Origin: Chrysoperla carnea
Lineage: Eukaryota; Arthropoda; Insecta; Neuroptera; Chrysopidae
DNA length: 64,000 nucleotides
Assembly: GCF_905475395.1 (NCBI RefSeq)
Contig: NC_058337.1
Location: forward strand, 6,994,983 to 7,058,982
Direction of reading: 5' to 3'
The translations under genes and the position numbers were made by a program. The first letter of the stretch is position 1. Each line of letters starts with the position of its first letter. The notes under the pieces are model-generated. The model saw only the letters and a list, made by a program, of their open reading frames with translations, was not told where the DNA came from and ran no database searches. Positions 22,173 through 34,042 of this stretch are shown here, piece by piece.

Positions 22173-22740
22173 AATCACTCAAGAGATGAAAATAAAGTAT
22201 TGAAATCGAATTATAGTTTAAACTATAAATATTTTAACCCAAATAACACAAATTCATACTTATTGTTAGATATACCCATCGATAAAATAAAACCGATCAA
22301 GTGCGAAATAAAAAGGGAACGTCAAGGGGGGTGTAACTTGACAACAATCTGATGCAATCTCATTGTAGAAACGGTGCCATCCATATGATGTATAGAAGAG
22401 ATAATAGTCTCTTTCAAAAAATTTTTTGAGAAGATAGATTCTTTTTCATTTGATTGAATGGCCAGCTGATTTTGGAAGCTAGAAAGTCGAAAAAAAACAA
22501 ATTTACCAAAATCAATTAAAAGGCAGGGGCCATAATTGTGTTGGTAGTTTAAACTTTTCTAATTTTTAACCTTAGGTTCGATTTATCATTTAAACGTTAG
22601 TTCTACTCTTTTTTTATCATTTAAACCGTTTTGAAGGATCTTTTATTAATCTATCGTTCTTTAGAAAGTCCTACCTCTATATTTAGCTATAACATGTATT
22701 CGACTATTTGAATTATTAATTCTCAAATGATATTTACGAA
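22173..22740. other. intronic sequence, nothing recognised
   Basis: AT-rich, no supported feature. Confidence 0.4.
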
Positions 22741-22744
22741 GTTT

Positions 22745-23060
22745 TAAAAAAAAAACCGACAAATGTTTAGGGTACGGAACCCTAATCACGCACTTGAAAC
22801 ATAGCTAAGAACAGTCCATTAAATTACATGTTTCCTTACTGCTCTCTCCAAACTGAACCGATTTTGATTATCATCGCCTCTTTTCTAGTTGTTTCAGGTA
22901 CGGAACTCTAACTCGCACTTGAGACATAACTAAGAAAGAACGCTCTCTGTTAAATTACCTTTCAAACAAAAAAAGATAAAACAAAATCGATTCATCCGTT
23001 TAGGAGCTACGATGCCACAGTTAGGCACTCATAGCGGTCAAACTTATAACACGCCTCTTC
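22745..23060 (+). repeat. GGGTACGGAACCCTAA-type dispersed repeat
   Basis: Two related half-units are seen: GGGTACGGAACCCTAATC at 22769, and GGTACGGAACTCTAACTCGC at about 22896. Both are followed by ATAACTAAGAA-like text, then GATTCATCCGTTTAGGAGCTAC. The same string types are common in insect interspersed repeats, though the class is not certain. Confidence 0.6.
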
Positions 23061-23867
23061 GGGGGTTAACAATCGAGAGCACAATTTTTTAAGAGGTAAA
23101 CTTTTTCATTTATTTTTATTATTTTTCATTCACTATCTCAGATTTCCGAGCTTTTGATGTTTTTAACACTCCAGGATCTGCACTAATTCCCCAATCCAAC
23201 CGATCTTTTAATAATATATTTCCTTCATCAAAGAAAATTATAATATAGTTTCTGAATAATAATTACATTATCATCAATTTGACTCGGATAAAATGCCAGG
23301 TTTAAATTATGTTTGAAGATATGTATTTTAATTTTTAAGAATTGTCATTCAGTGAACTGTAGTGATCAGAAATCAAGAAGAATCGTGCGATAATCGATTC
23401 TAGTTGAGTGGGTTTTAATCAATATGATCATATCCCAATATCATCATTTACTACAGTGTGGATCAGTTAAGACCCTACTGAAGACATTTTGTACACAATA
23501 TTATGTATGTACTTATATAAAATGTTTCAACATAGTACTAGCGAGATAATACTAACATAAAGAAAATTTTATTTCCTTTTTGTTAAACAATGCCTTTTTT
23601 TAATAATTTTTTTCAGCTAAATTGTGTTCATTGCTTTGTTTTTACTGACGCTTTAAGAAAATTTATTTTTTATTCATAATTTTAGCTAGAAATATTCGAA
23701 AGATTAAACTTTTGTATTAAATCTATCTGATAAAACGTTTTAGTTTGAAGTGTTCACGTGTTTTAAATCTCCGAAAAAAGGAATGCTATACTTTTGAACA
23801 CTTTGTTCGCTATGTTTATGTGGCATTGTAGTTAATTATCGGTGTATTATCACTATACTAGAGTGAT
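23061..23867. other. intronic sequence, nothing recognised
   Basis: About 800 bp of AT-rich intron without a recognised element. Confidence 0.4.
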
Positions 23868-24286
23868 ACCCACCCGCTTCGCTGGGTTTAAAAGTAAAGA
23901 TTGATAAAGATTACTCTCGCTTATCTCTTTTCTATAACACTCGAAATAATGGTAATAATTGTTTTACACAGGTAAAAATATATGTATGATTTTCTATTTT
24001 TTTTAATGTATAATAGTCAATAGTAATTATTCATTGAGAATATCAGATAAGATGGCCGTGAAATATTTTATATTGACTATTTTTACAGAAATCTGTAATT
24101 TATGGTAATGTCAAATTAATTTTTATTTTTTTATTAATATATCTTTATAAATTATATTTCATGTGTTATTCTGAAGTATGAGCTATGCTGTACAGTTTCA
24201 TTAAAAACCATACGCTAGTTTTAGCGTGAACGCGTAACAAACAAACAAACAAACATGTTTACTTTTGCATTTATAATATATAGAGA
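23868..24286 (-). mobile_element. non-autonomous Helitron
   Basis: The minus strand runs from TCTCTATATATTATAAATGC to CCCAGCGAAGCGGGTGGG, then TATCACTCTAG. The ends are TC and CTAG, flanked by A23867 and T24287 as for an A/T target. It carries a TTTG tract (AAAC on the plus strand, 24238-24254). It is homologous over about 330 bp with 30950-31290. Confidence 0.85.
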
Positions 24287-25054
24287 TGATTAAGATTTTG
24301 TATAATCCAATGGTTTTATTTTCTCTTGGTCCGTATAAAAACTTTTTTTAGTTCATAGTGAGGAAATCAATAACGACAATTCGGGCTGTTACTAAACTTA
24401 TAGAAATATAAACCACTAAACTAGAGGACAATATTAACCGTTTAATCAAACACTCTTCTTTCTGTCAGAAGCAGAGTGTACCGAGAGAGGGCAGGGTAGG
24501 GCAGTTGCCCCACTCTGGATCTGTACTTTCCATACTTTCAGTGTTTATGCCAAAACACTGTTGAATTTTCGAAATTTTTTAGCCAAAAGCTTAATACACC
24601 CATGTAATAGTTTAACAATAACTCGCTTCCGGACAATTGTGTATGTACATGATTTATCCTTTCAAACTACCTTCAAACCATTATGAGAACTAAACAGAGC
24701 AAATTGGCGATAAATGCAGTTTTATCTTTTTTTGGATTTTTAAGATTTGTGAGTGGATTCTTAAGATATGGCCTATAGATATCTTCTTTAACATCTTTAC
24801 CTATGATTTCACCCATAAAATGAGTATTTCCTTAATATCTGAGTCGAAAATAGACCAAATATGAGAATTTCATTTGTTTCGAAAAAATTGCCAATTTTTG
24901 GAGAGCTGTATCTCAGTAAGTATTAAAGAGGTGGTTTTGATCTCAAATTGTAGCCAATTTTAAAAACTTATAGAAAATATTTTCTAAAAAAACGCATAGT
25001 TTTGGACTTATACTGAGAAAACTTAAAAAAAGGGGACAAAAATCTGGCCGCCAT
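24287..25054. other. intronic sequence, nothing recognised
   Basis: No gene or familiar repeat, apart from approaching the hAT fragment at the right end. Confidence 0.4.
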
Positions 25055-25132
25055 CTAATGAAATTCATTCTATCAAAAAGGGCGGCGCATCGAACGGGGC
25101 CTAGGGCGGTAGCAAGCCTAAATCCGTCACTG
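25055..25132. mobile_element. hAT element end fragment
   Basis: It carries AATGAAATTCATTCTATCAA, GGGCGGCGCATCGAACGGGG and the terminus CCTAAATCCGTCACTG, identical to the right end of the hAT MITE at 39502-39988. The other end is missing. Confidence 0.8.
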
Positions 25133-25483
25133 CTAACATCCATTTAAAAAAGTTGTATCGCGTACGTGTGGACCGCAAGGGTTACAAGCTTGAAATGTTC
25201 TATACTTATATATATAATATAACCTATCTTCTTTACCTAAAAAGGGTTTTTCATATAAAATAGATATTTTATGTTATTTATGAAAGAATATTTTATGGCA
25301 ATTTGTGTGATATATGATATCTGCTAAATGTACCCTCAGCCCTCAGCTACACTAGTTGTACAATGAAACTAAATATCTAAAAGGAAAAAAATTAATGTAA
25401 TTACCTGTGAGGGTGCAACTTAGAAAGACAAAAAATAATCCAGAAAATACTTGCGAACTTTTCGAAATTTTTAAAAGTATTTT

Positions 25484-25805
25484 GGCACTCTCACGGGTAA
25501 AAAGGGATGTTTAGAAAAAAATATTTCAAACAAAAGTTTTTCATAAGGAACATTTTCTACATTTAAACTTTCGTTCTATCTCTAATGGTTTCAAGGCGGG
25601 TCCAACGGACACAAGACCTTGACCTATGTTGCTCACTTACCAACTCAGCCTAACCACACAGACAGACCGGACAGACAACCGGAAATGGACTAATTAGGTG
25701 ATTTTATGAACATCTGTAACAAAATTTTGTTGGTAGCATCAATATTTTTAAGCGTTATAAATTTGGGACTAAACTTTGTATATCTTGATATGTATACATG
25801 ATATA
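25484..25805 (-). mobile_element. DINE-1-like element, degraded
   Basis: It retains CTCACGGGTAAA, the GGAAATGGACTAATTAGGTG block and the terminal TATACATGATATAA. The hairpin end is absent and internal deletions have removed about 100 bp. Confidence 0.75.
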
Positions 25806-25999
25806 AAAAGATGATTTAGTAGCCAATCCAATATGTGCTTACATACATTGCATTTGGTTTAATTAGGATATTTATACTTACTTTCAATAGTCTCTATTAT
25901 CTTTAACTTCTGTTAATTTACTTTCACAAATCATTTTTTTAATGAGAAAACATAAGATTTTGACAATATATACAAATGACAAATTATACAAATATTTGT

Positions 26000-26160
26000 T
26001 TGTATCCCGTCTGTATGTAATCATGATAACTCAAAAACAAAAAAAGTTTAAAATTCGTTTTAAAGCGTATATACATATTCCAGAAAACAAACAAAAAATT
26101 CTAGAAAAAATTTCGCCGATTTTTGGGTAAACATAACTGTTTATTCGTGAGGGCGTTATT
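26000..26160 (+). mobile_element. DINE-1-like fragment, degraded
   Basis: It reads TCCCGTCTGTATGTAATCATG, GATAACTCAAAAACAAAAAA and GTTTATTCGTGAGGGCG, the forward family order with the middle deleted. Confidence 0.6.
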
Positions 26161-26715
26161 TATACGTTACATAAATTATGAGCGTGTTTGTTTGTTTATA
26201 GCATATATTATATCCACTGAGAAAGTGAGAACAAAGATTCTCTTATTACTTTGTGTGTAAGAGTGGCTTACTTACATAACGTAAATAAAGAAACAATTGC
26301 GTAATCAAGAAAGTCCGTGTTCAAGTATCCAACTCACTCGATCAACTGATATAGTTTGGAAATACATTAATGAAATCTTTCAATCATATTACATTACAAA
26401 TTGAAAACTATGTGACGGAGGTGACATGAAGAAAACTGTCGTCAAATATTTTCATATTTTTTAAGCAAGTAAAATTCGTTGTAAATATTATGTTTCTTTT
26501 CATTTATTTATTTTTTTCTTTTCTTTTCTGTAATGATATTATTTGAATAAACAATGACCTTAGGTTATTTTTAATAAAATTCGAGAAGAAAATATGACTA
26601 AAAATAAGTATTTTTAGTATAATGAAGTTTGTTTTTAGAAAATATTGTAGCAATTCATTAAAAATATATTCATGAAAAACATTATTATTTAAAAAAAATA
26701 CAAACATATATTACA

Positions 26716-27282
26716 AACAAGTGAAAACAAACAATTGACTGAGTTAATTGTTGAAATACCATGTATAGTCAGTGTTGATTTCTTTATCACATTACACATA
26801 CAAACATGTGACACATACATAACTGATATTCAAGTATAGTACATATTATAAAATTTTCGCCTAATTATCGCCCTCACGGGTAAACAGTGATGTTTACGAA
26901 AAAATGTTTCAAACAAAAGTTTTTTAATTTTTGATAAGGAACATTTTTTACATTTAAACTTTTGTTCTATCTCTAAGGGTTTACAAGATGGGTCCTACGG
27001 ACCCAAGACCCAATTGACCTACGATGCTCATTTACGAACTTGACCTCACATTTTACGTCCTGAGTACGCTGTAAAAATTTCAGCTCGATATCTTTTTTTG
27101 TTTTTGAGTTATCGTGCCAACAGACGGACGGACGGACGGACGGACAACCGAAAATGGACTAATTAGGTGATTTTATGAACACCTATGAAAAAATTTTTTT
27201 CCTAGCATCATTATTTTTAAGCGTTACAAACTTGGGACTAAACTTAATATACTATGTATATTTCATATATGCATGGTATAAA
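26716..27282 (-). mobile_element. DINE-1-like helentron-derived element
   Basis: Full-length minus-strand copy with one of the longer ACGG tracts (27121-27146). Confidence 0.9.
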
Positions 27283-28442
27283 AATATAGTGAGAAAATTG
27301 GAAATTAACTAAACAGAAGAAAACGAATTTTTAGTGATCAATCATCAGGAATTTGGGTAGGTGACTGATATAAAATTAGCCACATTACCCAAAAAATGTA
27401 AAAGTAGACTTGCAGCCATAATAAAATTTGATAGTTAAATTAAAATTGATTAAAAAATGAACAAATTATGAGCATTCAAAGATTTTTGCCACTCTCTTGA
27501 AAAATACAGTTTTATATATCCGAGTATATACAGGGTAAATCCACATATATGGTACATTAAGTATTTTAAGGCGGTCAATTTAATTTAATTTAGTATTTTC
27601 ATTGGATGTACATATATCCAATAGTAGGAGATTTTTGTAAATAATAAAAAATAATAACAATTAGTCCGGAGCCATGGCTTATAAATATTCGGGATCATCT
27701 AATCTTTGAGACTGCATGTATGCTCTTTATGTCTAGTCGACTAATTCTGATATGAGAAAATTTTTGGTTCTTGCCTGGAAAAGTTATTACGTTTGAAAGT
27801 TTACCTAGTCACAGTAGATTTTTGCAAAAATATCAAAATAAAACTACTTGTTTCAAAAGTTTTTTGAATCTAAACATTAAAAGTAGAAGAAAAAAACTAG
27901 ACTCGTACTTTTTTGTAAATAAAGGTATTTCATCTTGTATAATTTTTATTTTTATTATAATTTTACGAGTAACAAAAATAATAATACTTTCAGGTCTATT
28001 GATTTCAAGGAACATTGCAATAATGTATGCGTTTTAAAAAAGCTCACTACTTTTATCCAAACAGGCAATCAGGCATATAACACGCTTGCATTTATATCGG
28101 AAATGATTAAGAAAATATAGGGATATACAAGCTCTTAATTATCCGACGTCTAACAGTCACAACAAATTTTTTCAACTTACTATTTTAATTTATACATTTT
28201 TATTAAACGATACAAAAAATTCAACCGTGAAGGACTAAATTGTCTGTAATAATAACTTTTTTGTATTTGAAGAATCCCAACAAGTAAAATATTTTTCCCG
28301 GAAAAGTGTTCTTTTTCCTCAAAAATTAATATTTAATGAAAAGCGATTAAAAGAAAAAAACATTTGCTTATGCCCAACAAAAAAACACATTTACAATACT
28401 ACCTGTTTGATGTAATTTCATAGTGTGACGTATACTAATAAC
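27283..28442. other. intronic sequence, nothing recognised
   Basis: It contains only a short ACAGGGTA-type repeat start near 27529. Overlapping open frames at 27771-28120 lie on both strands, which suggests chance. Confidence 0.4.
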
Positions 28443-29262
28443 CCGATCATCTTAGTCAAAATAAATGGGCAACCTAGGAATCAAACGGAATAAAACGGAA
28501 TAAGCTGAATTTTTGTACAAACCTTTATTTTGATAGTACAAATGTTGTCTCAAAAGTCACATATGGTCACGCGTGTGCGTCCTTAGATATTCAAGGTCAA
28601 AGGACTCGAAAATCAGTTTTTTGTGAATATCTCGTTTGCTTTGCCTTCAATCGTATTAACATTTATTATAAAAGTTGTATGGGATAAAATTTTGTCGGAA
28701 ACTTTTTTTTTTTGTAAGTTGAACTGTTTTTAAAATAGAGGGCGCCGAAGATTGTACGCTCAGCTTAACGTATTTCAGTACTGGGTTAATATTTATAAAT
28801 ATAAGGTATTAAATAAATAATTATGGGAAAAAACCGCATAATAGGCAGGGTCAATCATGAATCCCAGTCTATTATGCGGTTTTTTGTTCCATAATTATTC
28901 ATTAAATAGTACTTAAATAATTATTTAATATCTCATATTAATAAATAGTGACCCAGCACTGTATGTTAAGCTGAAAGCTCCATCTTCTGCCCCTTCTATT
29001 TCAAAAACGGTTCAACATACATAAAAAAGTTTCATACAAAAATTGTAGAAAATTTTATCTTCTACAACTTTAATACGATTAAAGGCAAAAGAAACGATAT
29101 TTTCACAAAAAAACTAATTTTCGCGACCTTTGACCTTGAATATCTAAGGATGCGTGACCATATGTGACTTTTGAGACAACATTTGAATATCAAAATAAAG
29201 GTTTGTACAAAAATTCAGCTTATTCCGTTAGATTCCGAGGTGAAACCCTAAGATGATTGGAG
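28443..29262. repeat. giant hairpin: ~400-bp arms, 24-nt loop
   Basis: The left arm 28443-28844 is the reverse complement of 28869-29262. Around the loop the pairing is near perfect: CCGCATAATAG/CTATTATGCGG plus ATAATTATGG/CCATAATTAT. Toward the ends it is slightly diverged: GAATAAGCTGAATTTTTGTA pairs TACAAAAATTCAGCTTATTC, and CGATCATCTTAG pairs CTAAGATGATTG. The left arm carries a small AAACGGAAT duplication. Loop 28845-28868. No open frame spans it. It may be a fold-back transposon or a hairpin-RNA source; no terminal target duplication was seen. Confidence 0.92.
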
Positions 29263-29719
29263 TATAAAGTTTAATTTAAAGGTAGGATATAATTTTCTTC
29301 CTATTGAAAGTAATTTTAAGTACAGAACATGAAGTAAACATGTATAATTGCAAATACAAGTATGTATGTACTTCATAGACATTGAATTAATTAGCACAAT
29401 GTAATATTTGATTTACCTACTTGCTGTAATTTATTTTGCTGTTTAAATATTAACCTCTTTATTTGAATAATAAAGTAAAACTTTTTTGATGTGTGCATCT
29501 AAAATTACTCCTGTACTAGTTTATTAAAAATCTAAATTAAAATAATAAGTGTGTATTCGCCACGTTTACAATCTTTTTTCTGTATACAGTACTAGCTTCG
29601 CCCGCATTTTTATCCTTGTAAATACCTGGCTAAGTTCATTAAAAAATTAATAATAAAATAATGTGAACATTTTTTTTATTGCTTAATATATATACAACGT
29701 TTATTTAATCAATTCCTCT

Positions 29720-30365
29720 TAAGGATGTATGAGCATGACAACAATGTTTGATTTAAAGGCTCAAAATTTGTTTGTAGGTAGTCTTTTACTCAAAGAATAT
29801 GTGGTTAAAATTTCAGCTTAGGTATCCGTGCAAATTTTTAAGAAAAAAGTCTTTAAAAATCGATATAAAATACATTGGCTCTTATGGAGGAATCTCAAAA
29901 ACGACATATTTTGGAAGTTTTTGATAATTTTCATTTGGAATGAATGAAAACAAATTTAAAAAAAAACTTTTTAATAGAAAGTAAACATATTAGCAATGAA
30001 TTAGAAAAGAAAAAAACTAAGTGTCACCGTCCATATAAGGGATGTAAGAGCAGGGTAGATTAAGGATTGAAATTATTTTTATCTTATTTTCAACTTTGAT
30101 GATGAATTTTGTTATGACTTCATGAATGTAGACGAAAAATAAGAATAAAATTTTTCGATATGTGTCTTGGTTTTCGAAATATCGAAAGCTAAATAATTAA
30201 ACAAAATTTTCAATTTTCGATATTTTGAAAATTAAGCCAGATATCGAAAAATTTTATTCTTACTTTTCGTCTTATATCGTCAAGTAATAATATAAATTTA
30301 TCATCAAAATTGAAAATATCTATTTTTAAATTTGTGCCCCCACTACCATGCTCATACATCCTTAA
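29720..30365. mobile_element. TTAA-flanked MITE
   Basis: The inverted ends are TTAAGGATGTATGAGCATG at 29720 and CATGCTCATACATCCTTAA ending 30365, so the TTAA lies at the outer edge on both sides as in piggyBac-type target sites. An internal palindrome pairs GAATAAAATTTTTCGATAT with ATATCGAAAAATTTTATTC. A partial inverted copy is at 53960-54335. Confidence 0.85.
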
Positions 30366-30586
30366 GAATAAAACAAAACAGAATAATATTATAGGATGCT
30401 TCTGTATACTTTATTAGATGTTCTTCCATCCGGTGCAAATATATATAGATTGAAGGTAACGTATAAAATGGAAAAGGCAATAAATTGTATCTTTCACCCT
30501 TTTTTTTTGAAATGTCAAAAAGAAAATGATTGTCAGTCATGGGGACTGTCGATGGAAGTGAAAACTTAAAACTTTAGAATAACTGG

Positions 30587-30662
30587 CCTTCGGTACTTGG
30601 CCTGGCCTTCAGAATTCTGCCTTCGGCCTGGCCTCCTATCTTCGGTTGGAGCCTTCGGCAGT
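30587..30662 (+). repeat. GC-rich CTTCGG cluster
   Basis: Four CTTCGG hexamers occur within about 75 bp, mixed with CTGGCC blocks. This is a sharp GC island in AT-rich DNA, possibly a relic of short hairpins. Function unknown. Confidence 0.6.
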
Positions 30663-31752
30663 GCAGCTTGCAACGCTCGCATATAGCTCTGATAAATATC
30701 TATTCACAATACCTGGATAATAATAAATAATACCTCAATACTATTCAAATAGCTGTTCACAATTCTAGATAAATATGGTGGGATCGCAAATAAATACATT
30801 TGAATGGTAAGATGTAATGTAATAGAAGCTCAATTACAAATACCGATGACAAGTTCCATGATTTTAGTTCTGCCAAAAAGTGCTCAACGTGCCAAAAGAA
30901 GTTTTCACTTCAATAAATTTGTTTAGAAACATATTAATTTACTTACTACTTATTAATTATTGTATTATTATACTTTACTCAGCTAAAATATATGCGCAGT
31001 TTTCCATTTTTTAAGTGTAAAATAGTCATAATTCGTTGAGTATGTCAGAAAAGATGTCCATGAATTGTTTGACTATTTTTACAGAAATCTGTAATTTATG
31101 GTAATGTCAGATGAAATTTAATTTTTACAATTTATTTTCTTTAAATATATCTTTATAAATTATAGCTTATGAGTTATTCTGATGTATGAGCTATATTATT
31201 GTTAAGTTTCATTCAAATACATTCATTAGTTTTTGCGTGAACGACTAACAAACAAACAAACAAACATCCTTACTTTCACATTTATAATATTTATAATAAT
31301 ATAATTATATACGGGTATAGGAATAAAGGGATACAGGAATTTCTGCTGTGAGCGAATACACCAATTCTTATATTAAAAACAGTTGGGTTTTGCACAAATG
31401 ATTTATTAAAAGATGACGTTGCTTCAGATGATCACCATAATATATACAGTGTGTTCACGGATAGAGGTAAATGTACTTCTAAATTTTCTTATTTTGTATT
31501 TAAAGAAATAAAGTCATTCTTTATAGAAATTTTTGGTTATACTGAAAAGTATGTAGGTATATTTAAAACTTCAAAATAATGTACAGGGTAGCAAAAAATT
31601 TGGAATCACTATCTTCCTTCCTTTTTATAAGTTGACAAAATGTTACTAAGAGAAGTGGCTCGCAATTAACAATTATGAATCTTCAAAATATCAAGCAATT
31701 TTGTATAAATTTCCAGAATGAGCAAAATTTTTTATAAAGAATGACTTTTTTC

Positions 31753-32315
31753 TTAAGGTAGTTCCTCCGCGACAGTCCAGTCAAAAAGTTTTGGACTAAT
31801 ACTATCATTCAGTGCATTAACTGTGCTATGACTATTATACATATACCATATATTATTTTCACAAGACTGTAGTTACACACTAATTTATCTCCTATACGTA
31901 TACAGACACACACTATGATATATACGTTTACCATTAGTTTCTATATCCTCTAAACAATAAAACATCGCTAAAACGAGTTATTTATTTAAGTTTTTTATCG
32001 AAACTATATGGTAAATAATTTTTATTTTTTTTTATATATTTTCTAAATATAGTATTCTACATTATATTAGTTTTTCATAGAGATGGTGAACGTCATTCAT
32101 TGATAAATAAATATAATATTTGTAAATTTGTGTATTTTTATACGCTTCTCCCATGTACACGTACAAATTGCGTCACTTTTAATTGCTAATATCTCATGTA
32201 TGGCATGGTAAATCATCTTCTAATTTTAACAGCATGTGTATTATGAATTAAATATTTTATATTCTGAGTTTTGAGAAATTCTTGGAATATCACTTTCGTG
32301 TAGGTACTACCTTAA
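31753..32315. mobile_element. TTAA-flanked MITE (GGTAGTWCC family)
   Basis: The left end is TTAAGGTAGTTCCTCCGCGA and the right end, inverted, is TTAAGGTAGTACCTACACGA. Ends are TTAA-bounded. The interior is AT-rich and non-coding. A sister element with the same ends is at 55358-55855. Confidence 0.78.
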
Positions 32316-32340
32316 AATGAAAAATAAGAAAATTTACAAG

Positions 32341-32594
32341 TATTGTTGTTGTTTACATTAATCATGTACACGATATTTACATCATGGTCTATTCGACTAT
32401 ATTTTGATGTAATATGTTACATACAGGCGTAAACTAAATATTGACAAATATCTTGTCTAGTAATCTTAATTAAAGAGAATTGAAAAAAATACACTCGAAC
32501 CAGGACTCGAACCCGGACTTATTGGATTCATGTCAAGCGCCCTACCAATTAGGCTAAATATCGTGTACATGATTAAATGTAAACAGCAACAATA
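32341..32594 (-). mobile_element. tRNA-like sequence inside 39-bp inverted repeats
   Basis: Arms 32341-32379 and 32555-32594 are inverted copies (one mismatch and one indel) sharing AATCATGTACACGATATTTA. Between them, on the minus strand, is a tRNA-like stretch with A-box-like TAGCCTAATTGGTAGGGCGC and a perfect B box GGTTCGAGTCC, then GTATTTTTTT. The T stem CCGGG/CCTGG pairs; the acceptor stem does not. It is a tRNA-derived SINE head or a MITE that captured one. Confidence 0.7.
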
Positions 32595-33150
32595 AGTAAA
32601 TCATCCTTATATAAAACGTTATGTTTCTTGGCTTGTTCTTTTCTATAACAACGTATTGTTTGTTTTTTGATAGCAATTTTGTAAAATTTAACGTTTGGCC
32701 TCGGTACATTAATTGGATTACACCCGATTTATTTTTACTTGAGTGTAGGTGAATTATTTAAAATTTTCAATTTAAGAAAATATTTGAAAAATTACATATT
32801 TAAAAAAAAATGCATGTTGATTTTCTCAAAATATTTGTTTGATGTTGATTATGTGATTCTTAACATAATAATGATATGTAGTAGACACATCATAAATGTA
32901 GTTGTTTAAGTTTTTGATTACCATCACAATATATAATAATATGTATTAGATATTTATAAAATATCAATTTTATTGGATCAATGCCCATTACATGTCAAAA
33001 GGATTAATGATTTATCTGTTCATGTATTTATTTTGTAATGGATGTACAATGTATTTGTTTATTTATGTTAATTGAAATGTAACTAATTTTTATTAACTCT
33101 TTCGGTATACACATTCTTCACCGTATCGAGATGGGTATGTCTTGGCCGCT
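32595..33150. other. intronic sequence, nothing recognised
   Basis: AT-rich DNA without a supported element. Confidence 0.4.
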
Positions 33151-33520
33151 GCCCCCCTCCCCTGGATCTGTTCTTGTACCATTGATTTAGTAGTCTATAA
33201 GCTTAGATCATATATTTAAATTCTCAGTGGGATAGTTATTGTAATGGGTCCGATTTTGCAAATTGAAAATTTAGACATATCTCCACGTTTCAAAGTCTTT
33301 AGAGTCGAATAGTATGGTTTTTAAAAGGATATCCGTGCCCTCCCCTGAATCTGTACTTGTACCATTGATTTAGTACTCTAAGCTTAGATCATACATTTAA
33401 CTTCTCAGTGGGATAGTTATTGTAATGAGTCCGATTTTGCAAATTGAAAATTCAGACATATCTCCACGTTTCAAGGTCTTTAGAGTCGAATAGTATGGTT
33501 TTTAAAAGGATATCCGTGAT
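33151..33520 (+). repeat. tandem duplication of a ~184-bp unit
   Basis: Units at about 33151-33336 and 33337-33520 share CCCTCCCCTG, GTACCATTGATTTAGTA, CTCAGTGGGATAGTTATTG and GTTTTTAAAAGGATATCCGTG with few differences. Downstream (33525-33545) is a TATG microsatellite. The unit contains the dispersed repeat seen at 11290-11640. Confidence 0.88.
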
Positions 33521-34042
33521 GCACATGTATGTATGTATGTATGTTCGGATTCAATTTTCGCATGTCTCGAGAACAAATGATGATATTGACATGGGACCAG
33601 TTTCATTTAACGCATAATTATGCAATTTAGACCTGATTAGGTTTTGAGCAAAATCGGTTAAGCCGTTTTTTGTACCGAATGAAAAATTGTATAATTGTCA
33701 CTATTTTTTTCAGCATGTTTATAAAGATTAAAGATGCATGTTCAATTTCTCAAACTTACGTAACAATTTTTTTCTGTGGATAATTTAAAAAAAAAAAAAA
33801 AATTATGAGGATTTATTTTACCAATATTGATTTGGACATAAAGTCTAAGAAAAGAGTCTTGAAAACCACCTAATAATAGTTTGGACATAGAGTGTAAAAC
33901 ATTTGCACTCACCCACGACTCGTGTGATGATTATAACTTTCGTACTCATTTTAAAGGAGCACAAGCGTCAGCTCATGTATATTTATACTCCATAAGAAAA
34001 ACAAAATTTTGCACACTAGCTGTATCAACCGATATACTACAA
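33521..34042. repeat. continuation of the 33.2-kb dispersed repeat
   Basis: It contains a GTATGTATGTATG tract and the block CAAAATCGGTTAAGCCGTTTTT, typical of dispersed insect repeats. Nothing coding. Confidence 0.5.

Larger units (their letters stand above)
29592..31290 (-). mobile_element. Helitron interrupted by a MITE
   Basis: The minus-strand 3' end is GGGCGAAGCTAG (CTAG at 29592-29595, flanked by A29591). About 30950-31290 is homologous to the body of the 23868-24286 Helitron, with the same AAAC tract (31247-31265) and CTATTTTTACAGAAATCTG block. The 5'-TC end is unclear (about 31290-31300). A TTAA MITE (29720-30365) is nested inside; 30366-30950 is not otherwise assigned. Confidence 0.65.

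Noticed and set aside
27771..28120. Overlapping open frames on both strands.
   Set aside because: Simultaneous open frames in three registers reflect AT-rich low stop density in this stretch, and no motif is present.
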